From: Lytechinus pictus
Taxonomy: Eukaryota > Echinodermata > Echinoidea > Temnopleuroida > Toxopneustidae
Reading direction: 5' to 3'
NCBI RefSeq assembly: GCF_037042905.1
Contig: NC_087261.1
Span: 14,210,217-14,274,216, forward strand
DNA length: 64,000 nt
Shown here: in pieces, positions 24,001-35,400 of the stretch
Numbering within the stretch: position 1 is the first letter of the stretch
Layout: each line of letters opens with the position of its first letter
Notes under the pieces: model-generated
Told to the model about the DNA's origin: nothing
Seen by the model: the letters and a program-made list of their open reading frames with translations, nothing else
Database searches by the model: none
Made by a program: the position numbers and the translations under genes

Positions 24001-27000
24001 AGAAAATTTTGACAAGCCGAAATTAAAAGGTTTTCAACCACAAATTAAGGATATTTCGTACCCGAAAAAATTTGACAAGCAGAAAAAAATAAAAATTACC
24101 CAAGTACGTCATAATGGTGAAGTGCAGACAGAGCCTAGACCCTGATATTAACATGACACAAAAGAACTCTATTTTTAAAAGAAATATCACTATTATCCTG
24201 ATTTTTGCTCTAGATATCTGATTTGGATTATAATAAAAAATATTGGCTGGCTCTTCTTTCGGGGAACATCAAATATATTGCCCTTAAAAGACCCATATTG
24301 CCCTCGTCAAAGACTCTGACGAATATGACTCTTTTGCGGGCAATTGTTTGTTGTTCCCCTTAAGGCCAGTGAATATTATATAAGTATTTAAAGGACCCAC
24401 CTTATAGCCTAATTCTAAATTCTCTAATATTCATTTAAAGAAATAATTTGCAATTGTAAAGGTGTTGACCAATTTTACTGAATAGTTTTAATATCAACCT
24501 CGGCCATAATAAAAGCAAGTTTGCAGACTTATATCATACTGATGAAACTTTTCTTTTCTAAAATAAAACTCGATGGCACGCTGGGGTACACCGTTTCCTC
24601 CCTCGATTTGTTTAATCTTTCTTCTTTTCCAATTTTATTCATTGTTTTTCAAGTTGAAGAATTGTGAAAATTATTTTTCTCTGTTAATAGTGCCGTATAT
24701 ACACAGGCCATGAGGCGTCCGTTGAAAGTGTTTATACGGCGCCATATTGCTTTGACACTTACGAGGGTTTATCATATTCTTCCCTTGTCCCCTCACTTTT
24801 TCCAACATTGAGTCTCAATACCCTCCCCTCAAAAAAAAATATATATTTAAGAAATAAAGAATGCAACTCTCTACAAACCTCTGAGATAATTCGTCGGACG
24901 AAATTTCATCTCGGTTTTCCTGAGGGTGTAGGGTAGGCCTCTTCCAGTGGACCAATCATACCATACCACACCGTGGGAGGTTGTTTCTGCCGACATTTTC
25001 TCCCCATACTGGCCGTTCAGGTTAGCATGATGGCAGGCATGGTACCACCAACCTCCTTTGTAGCGATCGGCACAGTTTTCCCACTCATGCGGGCTAATGT
25101 CGTTGTCCCTGTCTCGTGTACTGAAAGGACGACCAGCATGGTACGAAAGACAGTCTCCTGCATTGAATTAAAAATTCATTTTATGAATAGGTTATCACTG
25201 TGATGACGATGGTGAGAAGGAAGAGGATGGTGGAGGATTTTTTTCAAATAGTGAACTACTCCTAATGAATATGTATTTCAAGTGGTACAGGGACCTGGGA
25301 ACGATTTTTTCAGTGGGGGTGCTGAAATCTCTCCTCAGAGGTGGGGGGGGGGGCAGACACAATTGAGTTTAACATAATTACACATACCACACACACACAC
25401 ATATATATAAATATACATATATATGACAGTCACTTCTTGGCTTTCTTCTTATAAAAGAACATAAATATATAATTAGATAATTCGAGCGCGAAGCGCGAGC
25501 TATTTTTTGTGGAAATTTCATGTATTTTGTCCTGAAAATTGAACATTTTGAGCAATGTTTGTGGTCCAAGATGCGTATGTAACAAATAATAATTGTGAGC
25601 GCGAGCAGATATTTTTTTATATACGCTCTGGCCTGATCGAAAGGGACGTGTTATAAGGACTGTTTTGCAGTTACCCATGAAGACGATACATATATCAACA
25701 ATCAAATAATGCGAGCGCGAAGTGCGAGCTGAAAAATTTGACATTCCGACCTAAATACTGGACATTCTAAGCACGTTTTTTAATTATGAGCAGGATAGGT
25801 ATATTTACAATTGATGCGAGCGCGAAGCGCGAGCGGAAACAAAATTGAGATTTCAGACCAAAAAAAACGAGAGATTCTAAGTACTTTTCTAATCATGATG
25901 AGTATAGGTATAAAACTATACAATTGATGCAAGCGCGTAGCGCGAGCGGAAATAAAAATGAGATTTCAAACCTAAAAACGAGACATCTTATGCACTTTTC
26001 TAATCATGAACAGGATAGGTATATAACTATACAATTGATGCGAGCGCAAAGCGCGAGCGGAAACAAAATTGAGATTTCAGACCTGAAAACGGGACATTCC
26101 ATTCATGTTTTGTAAATCAAGAAAATGATGGGTAATTGGATATATTCTTAAATTAATAATGTGAGCGCGAAGCGCGAGCTGAAATTTTTTGATATTCTGA
26201 TCTGAAACTCCACACTGAATGTAAAATGGTTTGAACAGATAAAGAAAACTCAGACGAACATAAGAATAAAGATTTGATTAAAATCAGACAAGGAATCACA
26301 GTTATTGCATTTTAAAGATTAGCATTATTCCCCACTTTTGTATTTTATTATATAAAATTAGGTTTATTCAATATTTTCCTTTCAAGAACCAAAACAGTTG
26401 AATTGACAACTGATTTAGTCCATTAGATATTCTTTGCTGCAACTTATTTCATTATAAGGGAGACATATCATTCATTCTGGTATGAAAAAAATGAAACAAT
26501 TTTGATTCCACAAGGAACAGCTAGGATAGTGGGGATGTGACAGCATCAGCCCACCTATTAAATATTCATGACGACATGCATATCACCATTTTCATAAAAA
26601 TATTGCTAAACTTTAGAATTAAATAACTTAACTAATCGTTATCAGATTTTGATAAAATTTATTTATTTTGATAAAATGTATTTGATATAAATATTTTCAG
26701 CCCGGAGTACCCCCCCCCCCCCAAATCAAGCTGGTGAAGCTGCGTATCTGAATAAAACATGCGTGCGCGTGTTTAGAGTTAGACCTATATAGTATCTGGG
26801 CATTCTAAATACAATTTTTATGATAAAAATCAATAATGCGAGCGCGAAGCGCGAGCAGAGAACATTTGATATTCCGATCTGAAAGAGGGTGAATTTAAAC
26901 ACTATTTCAAGTAATGTGTCAGAAAATTCTGAAGTGGGGGGGGGGGGGTTCTACAAAACGTCGTTCATTTTCATTACATTTCTGTCATTTATCATACCTA

Positions 27001-29902
27001 CCACTATATTTCCAGGAGGTGCGCTGCCTATATATATGGAAAATAACACACGCAGCACCCCCAAATTTTGGGGTTGCTTCACCCCGAACACCCCCGCTTC
27101 CCAGCCCGTAGGGCCATGGGGCAGGGCGAAAAAAAGACTGTGAAATTTGATTTCTATTACTTGTAATTTTTGTATACAATACACGGGCGGTCGGGCGCGC
27201 GCTCACTTGATTCGACATAAAACCTGGAAGTTTCAACCACCCCAGTGTGTATCACGTATTGCGCGCGACTACGTCTGTATCGGAGTGGAGTGGCTGCCCC
27301 GCTGGAGCTTGATTGAGTCGCGTTATATAGGAGGGATGTTATTGGAATATGTGAAAGACTATATAAATGATTTGCGATTGCCTGATGTGATAATTATGTA
27401 CATTATAACATATTAAAAAAAATACAGGGGGAACCTAATTTCGTGGGGGTGCTGCCTATGGAAAATAATACACGCAGCACCCCCAGGATAATTTTTGGGG
27501 GTGCTTCAGCACCCCCAGCACCCCCGCTTCTCAGGTCCCTGAAGTGGTATGTACCTGAGTTTCCAACGAAGTTGTCAACTCTTGAGAGTTCGTAATTTGT
27601 GGTCTCGTTCCCGACACTGAAATTGCTGTAGGTAGCAAAGCCCGTCTGTCCGTCGAATTCCTCAAGCTCTATCCTTAGTTCGTACGTCTTTTGTCTAGAG
27701 AGAAAGTGGATCTTCTCGTTGCCGAGCCAGTGCTCCGAAGAGACGTTCCCAAAACCACTTTTGTAGTCGGCCCAATACCGGTAGAAGTCAACAGAACCAT
27801 CCATTCTCCGCTGGATGACCTAGATCATGGACAGATGTAGAGAGAGAGAGGGGGGGGGAAATGATAGAAACAGGGGGGGGGGTGGATATAGTGAAAGAAA
27901 GAGAGACTTGTGCACGTTTGACTTTAATTTACGTCTGTGTAAGCGTGTGGTTGTACGCGAGGGGGTATGTGCGTTTATGTGTGGGTTTGTGCTGAATAGA
28001 GAAGATAGGCTTCACACTCGATATGGGGAGACGGAGTTTCGGGAGAGTCTCTAAATTAACTGATTTTTGTCATATCCATCGATTATACCTGGCTCTTGCA
28101 TATTCATGAAATTAAAGACTATCTGTATGGCTCTCATTTCCTAAAGTAATTCAATATTCACATGGTACTCCCTTCCTCGCTTCGAGTTCCTACGGGAGTT
28201 ACCACAAACAGAAACAGAAACAGAATGAATGCTACACCCTGCTCGCCTCGGAATTAGTGAGTTTATGTCCTTTGCAAACGCATAAAAACGTTGAATAAAA
28301 TATAAGTTATACAAGAAATGAATATTAATATTAATGATAGATAATAAAAAGTAATATAAGATTTTTATAGCGCACTTATCCATCTTGTTAGGTGCTCAAG
28401 GCGCTCCTATAACTACCCCAGCTACACTCTAAAAAATTGGGTAAAATGATCCATGAGCACTAGCGTACCTACGGGGGGGGGCAGGGGGGGCACTCTGCCC
28501 CCCTGACGAGCAACAACCCATACAAAAGACATATACCTGCCCCCCTGACGAGCTTAAAATACCTTTTTTGCCCCCCCTGACGAGCTTAAAGACCTTTATT
28601 GCCCCCCTGACGAGCTTTTACCGATTCCGATACTCAAAGTTTTTTGAGGAATTACTTCCTGCCGGTACCCATTTACCTCACATGCAGCACAATGTGGGTA
28701 AATTTCTTGCTGAAGGGAAACACGCCATGACTGGGAATCGAACACACGTCCCTCAGATTGAAAGACGAGAGTCTTAACCACTAGACCACGACGCCCCCTT
28801 ATTTTAAGTTATTAATTTTTCCTGTTTTAAGTTATTATTCTTTCCTAGAAGTCCAGTAATATCATACTCACTGTCCAGCCTCCATTCTCTGTTTCCATAT
28901 CGCAGTAAACGGTGATGGGAATAGCACCTTGTCCATCGGGGTAAATGAGATAAACTCCGTTAGGATTGGAACGTCCGACGATCTTAATATCGGCGCAGTC
29001 ACGGGGGCGGCCAGGGCCTGATCATAGAACACAATGACATGATGGGATTAGAAGATGGGCCTGTACTTTTTATAGCCTGCGTTCAAAATAAATCATTCGT
29101 ACGAAAGGTAAGATTTTCATTAAATCAGCGATCGATAGAATGTATTTTTTTTTTAAACAAAACAAGTGCACACCGAGTTACCAATAATGCATATAGCATT
29201 TCCATTTTAATATTTGAAAGCAGGATAAAAGAGCATTGTAGATTAAATGCCTTGCTCACGGGCATAGGTGCCGCGGCCTGGATCGAACCCCGGACTTTCA
29301 ATGTATATATATATATATATATATGAGCGGATGAACTATGCTGGAAGTCAGAAACTCATAGCCTGGCTTTCATAAAATGTAATTAATTATATCATATGAA
29401 AGAGAAAAGTATAGCCTTGTTTTTCACCTAGTTGCAAATTGTGATCACCCATGCATAAATGAAACTAGGTGCAAGACAAAGGCTATCCTATTTTTCATTT
29501 TTATATTAAGATTGACAGGAAATAAAATATGAAAAAGAATTTATTTGCACCCCTTTACAAATTCGATGCAACAACAGTTAGATATCGTTTGCAGTCATTT
29601 GCAGAAATACGAAGTACTGATTGAAATACGAATTGTACATTAAACAAGGTCTGAAAATATGCATTATAACATGTTATGATTTATAATCATTCATGTGTGA
29701 CGGACCACAGTTTGGAACTAGATCAAAACAAAGGCTGTAATTATCTCTCTAATATGATATAAAATTAATTTTATTTTATGATGACCAAATTAGGAATTTT
29801 TGGGTTCCAACATAGTTCATCTTCTCATTTTGCATTGTTGTATGTAGTGTACAAATAATTCTTGTAGACACTATAAACATACACCCTCACCCGCACACAC
29901 AC

Positions 29903-29933
<31 letters not shown>

Positions 29934-30716
29934 GTGTGATGATAGGTTTACTTCTACCAATCGCTGTTGAGTTGTGAATATTAAACATAATGAGGCGAGG
30001 CCAACTCAACAGATGACGCAGGACACCATTATTTATATATATGTATATACATATATATTTATATGCCAGCTGCAAAAGTTTACATACACCCATGGAATTC
30101 ATGGAATTCAGTGAAATTTTTTTCACTTGCCAAACATCGTAAAATTTACTATATCTTCAGAGATATAAATACTACCATGACAATATTGGTATCAAATGAA
30201 AGGGTGTATTAAGCTCTTTCACATGATTGGAATGAGGTTGGGATTAAAGTATATTTCAGGCGGAATTTTCTTTGAAGAAAAAAGGTAATATTCGTGCCAA
30301 ATGTATTCTATTGTTTGTTATTATATTTTCAAACATCATTTCATAGAAATATATAAATGTCAAATTTATGATTTATATTTCATTTCTATCATGATATGTC
30401 ACCGTTGAACAAAAAAGTGTAATCTGAAATTATTGTGTTAAGAAGTAACTAGCACAAATATGAAATGTTTTTGTCAAGATTTAATCTTAATTTGTCTAAA
30501 ATATGAAGATTTTTGGGGGAAAAATTACATCTAAATATTTTTCAGCTCCTGATGACAAAGCAATGTGATGAAGGGGCATGACATACTAATTTGTTGATAT
30601 CAAATTCGTCATGATAGCACAAATATTTTATAAGGTACAGTAAATTTTATGATGTTTGGTAAGTGTCAAAATTTCTTTGAATTTCCTGGGTGTATGTAAA
30701 CTTCTGGCCTCAACTG

Positions 30717-30747
<31 letters not shown>

Positions 30748-32279
30748 TGTTGCTCACAAAGGTTTTCTCCAACATATAACGTGACAAAATACGATAATCA
30801 TTTTATACAAACTGTATATTCTGGTTTAAACCGGAAATGGCATTCAGACGATGGAATCCTTGTAAGAATATACCTTTTTTCGAGAAATGTTAACCCTTTA
30901 TCAATTTTACAGGAAACAAAAATATGCTGATATTTTCTTATCAACATGAAAGCCTATTATTTTATAATGTTATTCAGTCACTTAATATCGAGTATGCTCC
31001 CCCCCCCCCCCCCCCCCTCTGACACGGATCAATGCGTTCACACGCCTGGCCATACTGTCCACAAGGTTGTTGATGCTCTCCTGGGGCAGTGCATCCCACT
31101 CTTCGGTCAGTGCCTGGGCTGACTGCTGTAATTTTTGAGGAATAATGTTCTTCCCATTGATGGCTCGGCCCAAGGCATCCCAGGCGTGTTCGATGGGGTT
31201 CATATCACGGGAACAAGCAGGCCATGGCATCTGCTGCACGTCCTCGGCGTCAAGAAATTCTCTCATCAGAAGCGCCCTATGTTGTCTTGCGTTGTCGTCT
31301 TGGAGCTGGAAGTTATTTCCATATACCCTTCTTGCATAATTATGGAAGACACTGGGTCTCCAGGATGTCACAGTAGACGACGGGGTTGACGTTTCCTTCC
31401 GATACAGTCAATGGCATTTTTCCGCCATAGTGTATTCCGACCCATACAATCATTCCACCTCCTTGAATGGTTTCATGGACGCAGTCTCGCCACGCAATCG
31501 CTGAATCATCTGTCTGCCATCCTGACGGTCTAGGATGTAACGGCTTTCATCTGTAAAGATGAAATGTCGCCAGTGCCCAAACTGCCATCTCCTGTGCCTC
31601 CTAGCCCACTGGAGTCGAGCAACTCTTTGAGAGACGTGGACCCTTGGTCATTCGTCTAGCTCTGTATCCCCGCTGAAGCAATCTCCTGTTCTCAGTTTGG
31701 TGTGAAACGTTCACTCCATGGTGTGTTCTCCACAAACGGCACGTGTTAATCAGTTGCCGATCATCCCAACTAGATGTTCTTCGGGGGCGTCCTGTAGATT
31801 TTTTAGGTCTCACATTACCCTCTTCTCGATATCGTTTGAGGATTCTGGAGACACAACTCTGAGCTATCCCAAGGGCATCCGCAATCTTGACTTGCTTGTT
31901 TCCATTGTTTCGAAGTGCAAGCACCCTCTGACGCATTACAAGTGGCATTCGGCCTGGCATAGTGTGAGTAAACTCTGTGTCAAATTTGACGGAAAATGAT
32001 TGAGCCAACACAGTAAACGATGTCTTAACACACGTAGGCTTTCCGCTAGAAAAGGACACCAAAATGACAGCAAAGAAAATACCTTGCCTTTCATAGCGCC
32101 AAACAAAAGGACGCGACACGTGGTGGAATGTTTTTCATGACTGACTTTTACTTTAGCAATACTTATTTATTATGTAATCGATGCACGTGTTCAAAAGTGG
32201 CTACTTAAGCATTTAAATTAGAACTAAGAAAGAAATGCATCTATACAAAAAAATATCCAACCTTTAATTATGAACAACA

Positions 32280-32324
<45 letters not shown>

Positions 32325-32394
32325 GTGTGATGATAAGTTTACTTCTACCAATCGCTGTTGAGTTGTGAATATTAAACATAATGAGATGTGGCGA

Positions 32395-32484
<90 letters not shown>

Positions 32485-35400
32485 GAAGAGGGCCCTTTGC
32501 ACAGCGTGTATTGCAGCGCGTCATGTTCTATGTATAAGAGAGCCCGCACTTTACGTGACCTCCTTACAAAAGCGGCTGACCCCACACCAAAACACAAAAG
32601 ACACAACGACAACGACAACAATAACAGCATCAAGAGCTTCCGCAACTGCCAATCAAAAAGATGCATGTTACACAATTACACAACAGAAAATCAAACATAC
32701 ACCAGCACGATCACCGGCCAAACATACCCTATCAACTCACAACTCAATTGCAAATCTGAATGGATCATATACCTCATCACATGCAAAAAAATGTCATAAA
32801 CAATACGTTGGCAAAACAGAAAACACACTCTACACCAGATTCAGTAACACCAGATCAGAAATCCGCAACTACAACCCCACCACCAATCACAACACTAAGA
32901 TCATCCCCTATGTCCTCCACTTTAACCTCGCTGATCATTCTATTAACGATGTTTCAATCATGGCAATAGAACAGATTGACAACAAATACCGCTCAATTAT
33001 CTTACACCGAGAATCTTACTGGATCACCACTCTACGCATCCTCGCCCCAAATGGAATCAATGTTGACAATTATAACTTTTTTTTTTCAACATGTTTTTAT
33101 TAAGGATTTCATTCAAATTAATTACATAAACTCCAGATAAATACAAACAAAAATACAAATCTTCATTTTATATCCACAAGGATATGCAAAAAAAAAATAC
33201 ATATATAATTTACCAAAAACTGAAGCAAATAAGGACGGAATGAAATTCCTTAAAATGATACTTTTATATGTAAAAAAAAAAAACTTACTTAACTGAGCCC
33301 CCAACCCTCTATGTATTTTAATAATAATTAATATCAAATGACTAATTGATTTGCAGGAGAACAGAAATCAACCTACATGTATTATCATTGCATCCCATTT
33401 TACATCAAGCTTCAACATAACTTTACATAATTATACACACATACACACACACCCTCACCCTCCCTAACACCCATACACACATGCACATACCATGCATACG
33501 CTTAACATTTTGGCGAAATAGGATACAGAAAGAAAAGAACCTGAAGATCATATTGATACAAGAGAAGGGGAAATTGAAAGGAATTAGTAAAAAGAAAAAA
33601 AAAATCTTCAACATTTACACCAGGATTCACACTCGCACCACACTAGACACATCCCACCTGTTCACATTCAAATCTCTTTTTCACTTTCAGTTCATCCCAT
33701 TTCTGTAAATGTAAACTTAACTTGCCTGACTTCGTTGCCAGGCGACTTTCTTCTTCTATTCAACCCGTAATATATTTGTGTATTTTAATGAATGATGGTA
33801 CCCGGCCTTCAGCTCTGGAATCAAAAATTGCATATTTAATAAAAAGAATAACAGAATTGACACATTTAATTCTACAAGAATTTCCAGGTAATCCTAAGAA
33901 TATTTCCCTCAAATTCAAAGTTCTTAATTCAGCTAAACAAAAATGATCAATACAAAATTGCCACAGAGGTTTAACTTTTATGCAATCCATGAGTATATGA
34001 AAGTACGATTCAGTTTTTGTACAACAAAACGAGCAGTAATTATCTCCCACGAAACCAAATCTCATCAAATGTTCTTTTGTATATATTGCTCCATGTAAAA
34101 GCATAAACTGAAATTCCCTTTGTTTTCTTATAAGAGTTGTACTCCTGATATATCCAAATAATTTACAAATGTCTACATCAGTAAAATTAAAGTCACTCTG
34201 ACCATCCTTGAGTGTTGATTTATATAGCTCTTGTAGATTGGTAATAAACAAGTTATAAATTGTTTTTTATTTAATTACTATAAAAGCTGTTTCCTGTTTT
34301 CCAATATTCATACTTATCCCAAAGTCTACGAAATCATTTTTTTTTTACTTTATTGAACCATTAAAAATTTTCCAACTTGCTGGTATAACATGCATAATAC
34401 CTATTATTTGGAGAAGTTGATTTGCGGTAATACTGAGATTTTGAAAAAAAAGTCACAGGCTTCAAGTGGCCATTATCAAAGATTTGATCAACGCTAAATA
34501 TTCCTTTGTTGAAAAGATCATTGTCAAAAATTGTTTTACCTTTTATACAAATATGTTGATTATTGAATATAATAGGGTTAACCTCCTCTTCAGAATAACA
34601 ATATTTCCTTAAGTCTTGCCAAGCCTTCATCCTTTCTGAATAAAATTGGGGAATTTTTATATTTAATTTTGAAGTGTCAAAGTCACATAGAAACATAAAT
34701 CTCCCCCCAACTGATCGAAAACAAAAATCAAAATACAACTTCCATCCTGCATCCCGTTCTCCGTAAAGTAATCGTTTAAGCCACATTAAACGTTGAGAAT
34801 TTACAAACAACTTAAAATTCATCATTTTCAACCTCCTTGTGAGTAATCCTGGTACATTAAGCAATGACCCTTTGCATGCCCCCACACACGCACACACACA
34901 TATACATTCACTTCACTTTACCTCATACATGCACACCTAGTCGACACACTCTCCCCGGCACTGGAATATTAGGTAACCACTTCTGTATTTAATATATCTG
35001 ATCTTGTGTAATATATACATATATATATATGCATAATATGTTTGGTAATTATTGAACCCTTTACATACCTTTTCGACCCATTTCATTGTTTAATTTACAG
35101 TCTCACCCGTCACAACGGGCCACTATATTCATATAGTTTTATAGCTGCGTCTCTTTACCCCTATACAATTTGGTATGCTAAGTATATATTGATTACTTGA
35201 TTATATCTGATTATTTGATTGATTATTACGATTTCTTTGCTCCTTATGGCTGTATGTTTATTTTGTTCATTATGTTTATTATGTTGCTTACTGCTCAAAC
35301 ATCAATATCAATTATACGTATATATTTCCCTGCGCATGACAATGTACATTTTTATGTCAAGCTCAAACTATATTGTATCACCACTTACTTGAATACTATG

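Larger units (their letters stand above)
22150..24400. repeat. Tandem ~555-bp repeats, each with a palindromic module
   Basis: Hairpin modules at 22,155-22,293, 22,712-22,851, 23,688-23,836 and 24,238-24,374 share TGTTCCCCTCAAG and CCCTCGTCTAAAGACTCGGG. Between them run shared phrases GGGATAGGTATATTGTTTG, GACGACGCAAAATATAC and CTACGTCATAATAAAG. The period is about 555 once the 423-bp insertion in the third interval is subtracted. Inverted partial copies occur near 11.5-12.0 kb and 17.6/20.4 kb. Confidence 0.88.

Noticed and set aside
25924..26115. 63-codon frame with an internal repeat (ARSASGNK)
   Set aside because: It is a translation of the gcgagcgcgaagcgcgagc array. The repeat is DNA-level, with no gene evidence.
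32224..32502. Frames of repeated Ile-Tyr
   Set aside because: Translation of (AT)n microsatellite; same at 39,365, 40,153, 42,654 and 52,535.
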